From Roseiarcus sp035308145 (GTDB taxonomy: Bacteria; Pseudomonadota; Alphaproteobacteria; Rhizobiales; Beijerinckiaceae): a stretch of 13,970 bases of DNA. The DNA lies in the NCBI GenBank assembly GCA_035308145.1, contig DATGHD010000039.1:1-13970 (forward strand), in the 5' to 3' direction. Below the pieces are notes generated by a model that saw only the letters and a program-made list of their open reading frames with translations, was not told where the DNA came from and searched no databases. The position numbers were made by a program, and so were the translations under genes. Below are positions 6,746 through 13,894 of this stretch, piece by piece. Every line of letters starts with the position of its first letter. Position 1 is the first letter of the stretch.

Positions 6746-7807
6746 ATGAACAATGACGTTCGCATAGCGCTCGACGCGATGGGCGGCGATAACGGGCCGC
6801 CCGTTGTCGTGCCGGCGGCGTCGATCGCCCTAGTCCGCCGACCGGATGTCAGCTTCTCTTTCTTCGGCGATCGGCGGCAGATCGGACCGCTGCTGCAGGC
6901 CCATCCCTCGCTTGCCGCCAAATCGCGCATCGTCCATACCGAGATCGCGGTGAAGATGACCGACAAGCCGAGCCAGGCTTTGCGCGCCGGCCGCCGCGCC
7001 TCGTCCATGTGGCTGTCGCTCGAAGCCGTGAAAAAAGGCGAGGCGGATGTTGCGATTTCCGCCGGCAACACCGGCGCGCTCATGGCGATGTCGAAAATTT
7101 GCCTCAGGACCATGCCGCAGATCGATCGTCCGGCAATCGCGGCAATGTGGCCGACGCTCCGCGGCGAGTCGATCGTCCTCGATGTCGGCGCTTCGATCGG
7201 CGCCGACGCGCAGCACTTGATCGATCTGGCGATCATGGGCTCGGCCATGGCGCGCATCGTCTTCGACATCGAGCGCCCGACCGTCGGTCTGCTCAATGTC
7301 GGCGTCGAAGAGATCAAGGGCCTCGAAGAGGTCAAGGCCGCTGGGCGCGCCCTGCGCGAAGCCAACTTTCCCAATCTCGACTATCGCGGCTTTGTCGAGG
7401 GCGACGATCTTGGCAAGGGCACCGTCGACGTCATCGTCACGGAAGGCTTCACGGGAAATATCGCCTTGAAGACCGCCGAAGGCACCGCGCGGCAGATCGC
7501 CCAATATATTCGCGACGCCATGACCCATAGCTGGGCCGCCCGCCTCGGATATTTCTTCGCGCGCGGCGCGTTCGAGGCCCTGCGCGACAAGCTCGATCCC
7601 AGCAAGGTCAACGGCGGCGTGTTCCTCGGTCTCGATGGCGTCGTGATCAAGAGCCATGGCGGCGCCGACGCCGATGGGTTCGCTGGCGCGATCGAAGTCG
7701 GCTATGACATGGTCCGCCACGAATTGCTGGGCAAAACCCGCGAAATGATCGCTCACGCCAACGAAGGGCGCGCGCCGGCGACGCCGGTCGCCGCGGCGGA
7801 GTCGTGA
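6746..7807 (+). CDS. plsX: Phosphate acyltransferase PlsX
   Basis: PlsX converts acyl-ACP and phosphate into acyl-phosphate, the acyl donor for the first glycerol-3-phosphate acylation (with PlsY) in phospholipid synthesis; it acts peripherally at the inner membrane. The product is 353 aa, the normal family length. It has the N-terminal LDAMGGDNGP (9-18), DKPSQALR (73-80), the core SAGNTGALMAM (105-115), DRPAIAAMWP (127-136), GLLNVGVEEIKG (181-192), EGFTGNIALK (233-242), NGGVFLGLDGVV (289-300) and KSHGGADADGF (302-312). The frame stays open back to 6410, but the upstream extension resembles nothing in the family and overlaps the DUF177 gene, so ATG 6746 is chosen even though its ribosome binding site is weak. 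fabH follows 25 bp downstream, so the two form a transcription unit. Confidence 0.96.
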   Translation: MNNDVRIALDAMGGDNGPPVVVPAASIALVRRPDVSFSFFGDRRQIGPLLQAHPSLAAKSRIVHTEIAVKMTDKPSQALRAGRRASSMWLSLEAVKKGEADVAISAGNTGALMAMSKICLRTMPQIDRPAIAAMWPTLRGESIVLDVGASIGADAQHLIDLAIMGSAMARIVFDIERPTVGLLNVGVEEIKGLEEVKAAGRALREANFPNLDYRGFVEGDDLGKGTVDVIVTEGFTGNIALKTAEGTARQIAQYIRDAMTHSWAARLGYFFARGAFEALRDKLDPSKVNGGVFLGLDGVVIKSHGGADADGFAGAIEVGYDMVRHELLGKTREMIAHANEGRAPATPVAAAES

Positions 7808-7832
7808 CGGCTCCCTTGAATAGGATGACGAC

Positions 7833-8822
7833 TTGACCGCGCCCGCAAAAACGCTTCGCTCAATCGTGCTTGGAACCGGTTCGTACCTCCCGTCGCGCGT
7901 GATGACGAACGCCGAATTGTCGCATATGGTCGAGACAAGCGACGAATGGATTCAGCAGCGAAGCGGCATTCGCGAACGCCACATCGCCGCGAAGGGCGAG
8001 ACGACGTCGCAGCTCGCCACCAAGGCTGCGGAAGCGGCATTGGCCGACGCAGGCCTCGCCGCCGCCGACATCGATCTCATCATCGTTGCGACGGCGACGC
8101 CCGACTACACTTTTCCGGCGACGGCGACCCAGGTGCAGAACAACCTTGGCATCCATCATGGGGTCGCCTTTGATCTTCAGGCGGTCTGTTCGGGCTTCGT
8201 CTTCGCGGTGGCGACGGCCGACAAGTTCCTGTCCTCCGGCTCGCATAAGCGCGCCCTTGTGATCGGCGCCGAGACGTTCTCGCGCATCCTCGACTGGAAA
8301 GATCGCACGACCTGCGTGTTGTTCGGCGACGGCGCCGGCGCGATCGTGCTGGAGGCGCAGGAAAGCGACGGCAAGCTATCCTCGCGCGGCGTCATCGCAT
8401 CGCAACTACGCTCTGACGGCGCGCATCGCGCCAAGCTCTATGTGGATGGCGGCCCCTCGACCACGCAGACCGCCGGACACTTGCGCATGGAGGGCCGCGA
8501 AGTCTACCGCTATGCCGTCGGGATGGTCACCGACGTCATCAAGGCCGCCTTCGCCGAGGCGGGCGTCACAGCCGCCGACATCGATTGGTTCGTCCCGCAT
8601 CAGGCGAACAAGCGGATCATCGACGCTTCCGCGGAGAAGCTCGGCATCGCGCCGGAAAAGGTGATCAAGACCGTCGATCTTCACGGCAACACTTCCGCGG
8701 CCTCGATCCCGCTCGCGCTCGACGTCGCCTGCCGCGACAAACGCATCAAGAAGGGCGATCTCGTGATGATCGAGGCGATGGGCGGCGGCTTTACCTGGGG
8801 CGCGGCGCTGATCCGCTGGTAG
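7833..8822 (+). CDS. fabH: 3-oxoacyl-ACP synthase III (beta-ketoacyl-ACP synthase III)
   Basis: FabH condenses acetyl-CoA (or another short acyl-CoA) with malonyl-ACP to start type II fatty-acid synthesis in the cytoplasm. The product is 329 aa, normal for the family. The Cys-His-Asn catalytic triad is intact: Cys119 in LQAVCSGF, His256 in VPHQANKRI and Asn286 in HGNTSAAS. Other signatures are TSDEWIQQRSGIRERH (35-50), ATATPDYTFPATA (86-98), LFGDGAGAIVL (163-173) and the C-terminal GGGFTWGAALIRW. The start codon is TTG (7833-7835). It is supported by AGGATGA about 7 nt upstream, and the family N terminus (RSIVLGTGSYLP) begins a few residues later. It forms a unit with plsX. The ihfA gene that often follows fabH in alphaproteobacteria is missing here. 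Confidence 0.96.
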   Translation: MTAPAKTLRSIVLGTGSYLPSRVMTNAELSHMVETSDEWIQQRSGIRERHIAAKGETTSQLATKAAEAALADAGLAAADIDLIIVATATPDYTFPATATQVQNNLGIHHGVAFDLQAVCSGFVFAVATADKFLSSGSHKRALVIGAETFSRILDWKDRTTCVLFGDGAGAIVLEAQESDGKLSSRGVIASQLRSDGAHRAKLYVDGGPSTTQTAGHLRMEGREVYRYAVGMVTDVIKAAFAEAGVTAADIDWFVPHQANKRIIDASAEKLGIAPEKVIKTVDLHGNTSAASIPLALDVACRDKRIKKGDLVMIEAMGGGFTWGAALIRW

Positions 8823-8913
8823 GGCCGGCGGCGTCCGCGCCTCTGGATTTATTCGCGGTTGCGGCGCCGAGACGCGCCTGCGCGAGCGCAAGCAAGTCGT
8901 TTGAAGGAAAACC

Positions 8914-8943
8914 TTGCGTCGCCGCGGACAAACGGTCGATAAA
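8914..8943 (+). promoter_or_regulatory. Possible promoter upstream of the PEBP-like gene
   Basis: The 180-bp gap after fabH contains TTGCGT (8914-8919) and GATAAA (8938-8943) with an 18-bp spacer, about 60 bp before the PEBP start codon. This is a plausible but weak sigma-70-type match and no more than a candidate. No clear intrinsic terminator for fabH is visible in the same gap. Confidence 0.28.
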
Positions 8944-9002
8944 AAGCCGGCCGACCAAAACGACGACAAATTTGGCGGCTACGGGGAGCAGGAGGAAGAA
9001 CG

Positions 9003-9557
9003 ATGCGTAAAATGGCTTTTGCGGCGGCGCTGCTTTTGGGCGGCGCGGCGACCGCCTTCGCGGCGCCGGCGATCAAAGTGACGAGCCCAGACATCAAGCA
9101 GGGCGGCAAGATCGCCGATGAGCAGGTCTTCAATGCCTTTGGCTGCAGCGGCAAGAACATCTCGCCGGAGCTAAGCTGGTCCGGCGCGCCAAAGGAAACA
9201 AAGAGCTTTGCGGTCTCGATCTATGATCCGGACGCGCCGACAGGGAGCGGCTTCTGGCACTGGGTCGTGTTCAACATTCCGGCGGCCACCACGTCCCTGC
9301 CGAAGAACGCCGGCGATCCCAAGGCGAATCTCATGCCCGCCGGCGCCGTGCAATCTCGTACCGATTTCGGAACGCCGGGCTATGGCGGCCCGTGCCCGCC
9401 CAAGGGCGATAAGCCGCATCATTATCATGTCCAGGTCTTCGCCGTGGATGTCGATAAGCTGGATGCCGACGAAAACGCGTCCGCAGCGTTCGTCGGGTTC
9501 AATCTGCACTTCCATACCCTGGCGAAGGGGGAATTGATCGGCCTCTACGGCCGCTGA
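9003..9557 (+). CDS. Exported PEBP / YbhB-YbcL-family (Raf-kinase-inhibitor-like) protein
   Basis: The product is 184 aa and belongs to the phosphatidylethanolamine-binding protein family, bacterial YbhB/YbcL branch. A signal peptide is clear: MRK, a hydrophobic stretch and a probable cleavage after AFA at residue 20, so the mature protein is periplasmic or secreted. The two ligand-pocket motifs are intact: DPDAPTGSGFWHWVVFN (75-91, with Asp75, Asp77 and His86) and GGPCPPKGDKPHHYHV (128-143). The first cysteine (Cys48, in FGCSGKNISPELSW) is typical of this branch; Cys131 could pair with it in the periplasm. The start ATG has a very strong ribosome binding site, AGGAGGAA, 5-6 nt upstream. Function in bacteria is not settled; binding of a small anionic ligand or inhibition of an enzyme are the usual proposals. 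Confidence 0.93.
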   Translation: MRKMAFAAALLLGGAATAFAAPAIKVTSPDIKQGGKIADEQVFNAFGCSGKNISPELSWSGAPKETKSFAVSIYDPDAPTGSGFWHWVVFNIPAATTSLPKNAGDPKANLMPAGAVQSRTDFGTPGYGGPCPPKGDKPHHYHVQVFAVDVDKLDADENASAAFVGFNLHFHTLAKGELIGLYGR

Positions 9558-9667
9558 AGCGCGGCCGCCGTCGTAACAACCGCCCGTTCCGAACCGAACC
9601 GAAGCTACAGGGCGCTGGCCGACGATTTTGGTCGACCGGCGCCGGTGCGGGAACGGCCGGGCCAGCC

Positions 9668-9946
9668 ATGCGCAAATTCGTCTCCGCCATATTCGACGGG
9701 CCGATTTGGCGGACTTTCCTGCTCATGGGCCTTTTCGCGGGGCTTTCCGCCTATACGTCCTACAATTTGCTGACGCTGTTCATCGCCAATTTCAGCTTCG
9801 TCTCGCAATACGGCTATATGGCGCTGAGGGAAGGCGGGCTGCTCCAGTTTCTCGAGCTCGTGGTCTACGGCTATCTCAGCGTCGGCTTCTACCTCCTCTT
9901 CAAAGGCTGCCTCTATGGCATTTTGGGGCGCTTCCAGACGCATTAG
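9668..9946 (+). CDS. Small membrane protein of unknown function
   Basis: The product is 92 aa and I do not recognise its family. It has a short positive N terminus (MRKF), a hydrophobic segment at about 15-42 (FLLMGLFAGLSAYTSYNLLTLF), a short polar connection (SQYGYMALREGG) and a second hydrophobic segment at about 58-86 (LLQFLELVVYGYLSVGFYLL and following), so it is most likely an inner-membrane hairpin with both ends in the cytoplasm. It is rich in Phe, Leu and Tyr. Codon use resembles its neighbours. It lies 110 bp after the PEBP gene and 71 bp before the response regulator, on the same strand, and a purine-poor leader gives no strong ribosome binding site. The smooth composition and the hydrophobic pattern argue that it is a real gene. 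Confidence 0.68.
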   Translation: MRKFVSAIFDGPIWRTFLLMGLFAGLSAYTSYNLLTLFIANFSFVSQYGYMALREGGLLQFLELVVYGYLSVGFYLLFKGCLYGILGRFQTH

Positions 9947-9947
9947 G

Positions 9948-9961
9948 CGTTGTGGACAACG
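9948..9961. promoter_or_regulatory. Palindrome upstream of the response regulator (candidate operator)
   Basis: CGTTGT-GG-ACAACG is a perfect 6+6 inverted repeat with a 2-bp centre, placed just after the stop of the small membrane protein and 56 bp before the response regulator start. Its size and position would suit binding by a dimeric regulator, for example the response regulator itself. A GATTC (GANTC) overlaps its right end. No binding site of this exact form is known to me, and it could also be chance. Confidence 0.3.
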
Positions 9962-10017
9962 ATTCCTGATGAGGGCGTCGGCGCCGCAATCGCTCTAGAC
10001 TCGCCTCGCGAAACGAC

Positions 10018-10695
10018 ATGCGAATACTGATCGTTGAAGACGACGAAGACAATGCCGCGTTCCTCAAGAAGAACCTTGTGGAGCTCGGCCATTCCATTGA
10101 TGTCGCCGCGAATGGACGAGACGGCCTGTTTCTTGCCGCGGAGGCGCGCCATGACGTCCTGGTTCTCGATCGCATGCTTCCCGAACTCGACGGCCTAACG
10201 CTTCTGAGAATGATCCGCCGCGCCGGCGTCCATACGCCGGCGCTCTTCCTGACCAACCTTTCCGGGATCGACGATCGCGTCGAGGGGCTAGAGGCCGGCG
10301 GCGACGATTACCTCGCCAAGCCTTTCGCCTTCGCGGAATTCATGGCGCGCCTCGGCGCTTTGGCGCGGCGTCCGCCGTTGAGCGATCAACGCGCCATTCT
10401 CGGCGTCGCCGATCTGGAGATGGACCTGATCAAACGGACGGTCCGCCGCGCAGGCAGGGACGTCGATCTCCAGCCGCGCGAGTTCCAACTCTTGGAATAT
10501 TTGCTGCGCAATGAGGGGCGAATCGCGACGCGAACCATGCTGCTCGAAAAAGTCTGGGGCTTCACCTTCGAGCCCAAGACGAACATCGTTGAGACGCATG
10601 TCAGCCGGCTGCGCGCCAAGGTCGACCGCGGTCACTCGATAGAGCTCATTCACACCATTCGCGGCGTTGGATATTGCGTCCGTGCCTCTGTCTAG
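10018..10695 (+). CDS. OmpR/PhoB-family response regulator
   Basis: The product is a 225-aa DNA-binding response regulator. The receiver domain (1-115) has all key residues: the acidic pocket at Glu7/Asp8/Asp9 (MRILIVEDDED), phospho-acceptor Asp51 (VLVLDRMLPELDG), Thr79 (LFLTN) and Lys101 (YLAKPF). The C-terminal winged-helix domain (about 125-225) carries the usual signatures, QPREFQLLEYLLRNEGRIATR, VWGF, TNIVETHVSRLRAKVD and IHTIRGVGYCV. The ATG start gives the exact family N terminus; the ribosome binding site is weak (GCGAAACGAC before ATG). The stop lies inside the start region of the histidine kinase gene, so the two are translationally coupled. The overall pattern resembles the QseB/CopR-like subgroup, but the regulon and signal cannot be read from the sequence. 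Confidence 0.94.
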   Translation: MRILIVEDDEDNAAFLKKNLVELGHSIDVAANGRDGLFLAAEARHDVLVLDRMLPELDGLTLLRMIRRAGVHTPALFLTNLSGIDDRVEGLEAGGDDYLAKPFAFAEFMARLGALARRPPLSDQRAILGVADLEMDLIKRTVRRAGRDVDLQPREFQLLEYLLRNEGRIATRTMLLEKVWGFTFEPKTNIVETHVSRLRAKVDRGHSIELIHTIRGVGYCVRASV

Positions 10696-12064
10696 GCTCC
10701 TCGGCGCGGCAAGCTTTCGCCTCGTCGCGACGTATCTCGCCATATTCGCCCTGTCGGCGCTGATTCTTGGTTGCGTCGTCTATTTCAGCGTCGGCCGCGA
10801 GATCATTCTGCAGCTCGACGAACGCCTGAATGAGGAGGCCGCTGCGCTAAAGGGCGATTTTACCGCCCACGGCATGGCGCAACTTGCCGAAGACGTTCGC
10901 GCTCGCGCCCAGGCTGGCGGTTCGCTCGACTATCGCTTGGAAGATGACGCCGGCCGCTTGATCGCCGGCAACCTGCCGCCGTCCGCCGCCGCTGACCACA
11001 AATATCGAGAAGGCATGGTCGAGTTCATAAAGCCCGAGCCCGAGGCGGGCGGCGTCGGCGCCGCGGATTGGGAGCGCGCGCTGGTCGCCAAGCTCGGCGC
11101 AGACGCGATTCTTGTGGTCGGGGACGAGCTGACTGGCGTCGCGGAGGCGCGACGAGCCGTCTTGGTCGCCTTCGCTTGGGGTCTCGCGGCCACGATTATT
11201 CTCGGCGCGCTCGGCGGGCTCGCCATCAGCGCGGTCTTTCTGCGCCGGATCGACGCTATGACCGCCACTGCGCAGGAGATCATAAACGGCGACCTCGCCC
11301 GGCGGATCCCCACGACGAGAGGGGACGCCGACCTTTCTCGTCTGGCGAGTGCGTTCAATCGGTTACTTGATCGCACCGCCGCCCTCCTTGAAGCCAACAA
11401 GCACGTCAGCAGTGACATTGCGCATGATTTGCGCTCGCCCTTAGCGAAGGCGCTACGGCGTTTGGAATCGGTGCGGACGCATCCGGCGGAAGCGGCCGAG
11501 ATCGAGCGCGCCGTCGACGCGGCCATCGAGGATATTCACGGCGTTCTTGCGACTTTCGCCGCGCTTTTGAGAATTGGCCAGATCGAGGCGGGGGCGCGCC
11601 GCGCCGGATTTAAGAATGTCGATCTTGCGGCGATCGCCGCCGAAGTCGCCGAGGCCTTTCAGCCGGCCGCCGCTGACGAGGGCAAGGTCTTGAGATTCGA
11701 ACTTGAGGCGCCCTTGCCGATGGCGGGCGACAGGGAGCTGCTCACCCAGCTCGTCGCCAATCTCATCGACAACGCCATCAGACACACGCAAGACGGCGCC
11801 GAGATATGGATACGCAGCGAGGCCCGCCGGCTTCTCGTGGCAGACAACGGACCCGGCGTGCCGCAAGCCGACCTTGCTCGAATATTCGAGCGATTTTATC
11901 GCGTCGATCGCGCGCGGGCTGCGCCGGGAGACGGCCTCGGCCTCAGCCTCGTCGCCGCTGTCGCAGCCCTGCATGGCGCGCGCGTCTCGGCGGCTTCCCG
12001 CGACCCAGGTCTGATGATCACGCTCGAACTTCCCGCCGCCGAATCAGAACGGCGGGTGGGCTGA
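10682..12064 (+). CDS. Membrane sensor histidine kinase (partner of the upstream response regulator)
   Basis: The product is 460 aa from the GTG at 10682. Order: TM1 (about 12-36), a periplasmic sensor region of about 120 aa, TM2 (about 160-187), HAMP (about 188-240), HisKA dimerisation domain with phospho-acceptor His248 in SSDIAHDLRSPL, and a HATPase domain. The ATP lid motifs are all present: N box ANLIDNAIRHT (Asn364), G1 VADNGPGVP, F box IFERFYRVDRAR and G2 GDGLGLSL. The kinase therefore looks active. An in-frame TTG at 10667 is an alternative start adding five residues; neither has a clear ribosome binding site. Either start overlaps the regulator gene (by 14 or 29 nt), which points to coupled translation. 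The periplasmic region has no domain I recognise, so the stimulus is unknown. Confidence 0.92.
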   Translation: MPLSRLLGAASFRLVATYLAIFALSALILGCVVYFSVGREIILQLDERLNEEAAALKGDFTAHGMAQLAEDVRARAQAGGSLDYRLEDDAGRLIAGNLPPSAAADHKYREGMVEFIKPEPEAGGVGAADWERALVAKLGADAILVVGDELTGVAEARRAVLVAFAWGLAATIILGALGGLAISAVFLRRIDAMTATAQEIINGDLARRIPTTRGDADLSRLASAFNRLLDRTAALLEANKHVSSDIAHDLRSPLAKALRRLESVRTHPAEAAEIERAVDAAIEDIHGVLATFAALLRIGQIEAGARRAGFKNVDLAAIAAEVAEAFQPAAADEGKVLRFELEAPLPMAGDRELLTQLVANLIDNAIRHTQDGAEIWIRSEARRLLVADNGPGVPQADLARIFERFYRVDRARAAPGDGLGLSLVAAVAALHGARVSAASRDPGLMITLELPAAESERRVG

Positions 12065-12081
12065 AGCTTTTCGGACGAACA

Positions 12082-12097
12082 CCGGCGCGTTCGCCGG
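12082..12097 (+). other. Perfect GC-rich hairpin after the histidine kinase gene
   Basis: CCGGCG (12082-12087) pairs with CGCCGG (12092-12097) around the tetraloop CGTT, 17 bp after the kinase stop codon. There is no T tract behind it, so it is not a classical intrinsic terminator. It could stabilise the 3' end of the two-component mRNA or be chance in GC-rich DNA. A -10-like TATAGA follows at 12117-12122 but has no matching -35. Confidence 0.3.
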
Positions 12098-12214
12098 GGC
12101 AAACATTACCGATCCGTATAGATATCGCCGCATTCGCGCCCGCGAATCGGCGCCCTTCGGAAAGGTGAGTCCTTCGCCGCCGACGCCCCGTGATGCTTTG
12201 CCCGACTGCGCTTC

Positions 12215-13849
12215 ATGTGCGGCATAGCCGTCGCTATTGATTGGGACGACGCCGAAGCGACGGTGCGTCGTCTTGTCGAGGGCGTTCAGCATCGCGGCGA
12301 AATCACCGATCCGATTGTCCGTCTCTCCGCCCGGACCGCGATGGGCACGCGGCGTTTGAAGATCGTCGACGGCGCCAACGCTGTCCAGCCGCAAGCCTCT
12401 TTCGATGATCGGATCGTCGTCTCCTTCAACGGAGAAATCTACAATCATGAGGCGCTGCGCCGCGAGCTGGAAGCGAAGGGCGTCGCTTTCCGCACCGCAT
12501 CGGACACGGAAGTTTTAGCTTCCGCTCTGAGAATATGGGGCGCGGGCGCCGTCGAGCGCATCAACGGCATGTATGCTTTTGTGGCGCTCGATCGGGCGAA
12601 TGGAGAGTTTCTCGCCGGTCGCGACCCCTTTGGGGTCAAGCCGCTCTATCTGATCCAGGCAGGCGCGAAATATCTTTTTTGCTCGGAGATGCGGCCCTTG
12701 TTGTCGACGGTTGACAAAGGCGACGTCATGCTTCTGCCGCCGGGCCATCTTTTGACGCGAAGAAATATTGTCCGCTTCAACCCTCTCCCGATCACCTCTG
12801 GCGCGACGCTAGGCCGGCATGATCCGGAAACCTTCGATCGCCTTCTGGCGGCCGCCGTCCACATCCGCGTGCCCCCCGATCTTCCTTGCGCAATCCTGTT
12901 CAGCGGCGGCGTCGATAGCGCGCTGATCGCGCATTACGCGCGCCAGGTCCGGCCGGAAATTCCTGGGTACTTCCTGGGCGACGATTGCGCGCCGGACTAC
13001 GCTTTTGCGGCTTGTTACGCTGATCGGACCGGATTTGACCTGCGCCGCGTCGCCTTCGACGATGATGACGATGACGAAAGCATTTCGTCGCGCATCGGCG
13101 ATGTGGTCGAAGCGGCCGAGACTTTCGAGCCGAGCGTCGTTCGCGACGGCTTATGCAGCTACTTGCTCGCGCGAGGAATCCACGCGGACGGCTATAAAGT
13201 CGCGCTTTGCGGGGAGGGCGCTGACGAACTTTTCGCCGGCTATGCGCCGCTCGAACTCGCGTTTGCCGAAGGCGACGCGGCGGGCAATTTTGTGCGCGAG
13301 CAATGCCTCGCCGACATGCACCGCACCAACTTGCAGCGCCTGGATCGGTGCAGCATGCGCTTTCAAGTCGAGGCGAGGGAGCCCTTCCTCGATCCGACGG
13401 TTGTCGGCTACGCGCTTCAACTTCCCGCCTCCGCGCTGATCCGACGATCGAACGGAGCGCCGATGGGCAAGGCGCCGCTGCGCAGCCTATGGGACCTCTA
13501 TCCTGAAAGCCTGCCGCCTTTGATCAGAGATCGACGGAAAGCGCCCATGCACATCGGGTCCGGTCTCGACTTGAGCCAAAAGAACTCGCCCTGGATCGCT
13601 TACGCCGAACGGGAAATTTCCGATCGAGAATTTGCCGACGGCAGGAAAAGGTTCGCCGCCTTCGATCTGCGGACGAAGGAAGAGCTTCTCTACATGACGA
13701 AGCTCGCCGGGGTTCTCGACGTGACGCGCGCGCCTCATCTCACGGCCAGGCCGCGACTAAAATTCCCCGCCAGCCAAGATCCGGCGATGAGCCAAAAGTT
13801 GCTCGCGGACTTTCTCGTCGAGGAATCATCTAGAGCGTTCGGAGGTTAG
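12215..13849 (+). CDS. asnB: Asparagine synthase (glutamine-hydrolysing) family protein
   Basis: The product is 544 aa with the two-domain plan of AsnB: an N-terminal class II (Ntn) glutaminase that releases ammonia, and a synthetase domain that activates aspartate with ATP. Cys2 (MCGIA) is the expected nucleophile, which fixes the start at ATG 12215 even though no good ribosome binding site is visible. Glutaminase motifs: QHRGEITDP (25-33), RRLKIVD (46-52), FNGEIYNH (71-78) and SDTEV (96-100). Synthetase motifs: PP-loop SGGVDS (230-235), CGEGADELFAGY (332-343, Glu334), LDRCSM (378-383), EAREPFLD (388-395) and the late DRRKAPMHIGSG (441-452, Lys444). Two oddities: the usual HRGPD is HRGEI, and a run of six aspartates lies at 282-287. 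The synthetase is probably functional; whether the product is asparagine or an amidated special metabolite is unproven. The gene stands alone, directly next to an IS. Confidence 0.87.
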   Translation: MCGIAVAIDWDDAEATVRRLVEGVQHRGEITDPIVRLSARTAMGTRRLKIVDGANAVQPQASFDDRIVVSFNGEIYNHEALRRELEAKGVAFRTASDTEVLASALRIWGAGAVERINGMYAFVALDRANGEFLAGRDPFGVKPLYLIQAGAKYLFCSEMRPLLSTVDKGDVMLLPPGHLLTRRNIVRFNPLPITSGATLGRHDPETFDRLLAAAVHIRVPPDLPCAILFSGGVDSALIAHYARQVRPEIPGYFLGDDCAPDYAFAACYADRTGFDLRRVAFDDDDDDESISSRIGDVVEAAETFEPSVVRDGLCSYLLARGIHADGYKVALCGEGADELFAGYAPLELAFAEGDAAGNFVREQCLADMHRTNLQRLDRCSMRFQVEAREPFLDPTVVGYALQLPASALIRRSNGAPMGKAPLRSLWDLYPESLPPLIRDRRKAPMHIGSGLDLSQKNSPWIAYAEREISDREFADGRKRFAAFDLRTKEELLYMTKLAGVLDVTRAPHLTARPRLKFPASQDPAMSQKLLADFLVEESSRAFGG

Positions 13850-13852
13850 GCC

Positions 13853-13892
13853 GAATCGCGGGGGGATTCCCGAATCGGGGGCGTTCTGATTC
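13853..13892. promoter_or_regulatory. Cluster of four GANTC (CcrM methylation) sites at the IS left end
   Basis: GAATC at 13853-13857, GATTC at 13865-13869, GAATC at 13872-13876 and GATTC at 13888-13892 make four GANTC sites in 40 bp, directly upstream of the transposase. GANTC is the target of CcrM, the cell-cycle DNA methyltransferase of most Alphaproteobacteria. The motifs also alternate as inverted copies (GAATC/GATTC), so they could instead be transposase binding repeats. The sites are seen; both roles are inference. Confidence 0.5.
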
Positions 13893-13894
13893 AA

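Noticed and set aside
6830..7756. 308-codon minus-strand open frame opposite plsX
   Set aside because: Complete overlap with a certain gene (plsX) and no recognisable protein motifs; a codon-bias shadow.
8823..8850. Possible terminator after fabH (GGCG/CGCC around 8829-8841 followed by a TTTATT stretch)
   Set aside because: The stem is only about 4 bp and the T-rich stretch is displaced, so it is not convincing.
9589..9603. Three tandem copies of CCGAA
   Set aside because: Too short and simple to mean anything alone; no further copies nearby.
9635..9646. 12-bp palindrome ACCGGCGCCGGT before the small membrane protein gene
   Set aside because: Such GC-only palindromes are frequent in DNA of this composition; there is no second copy or adjacent promoter to support a site.
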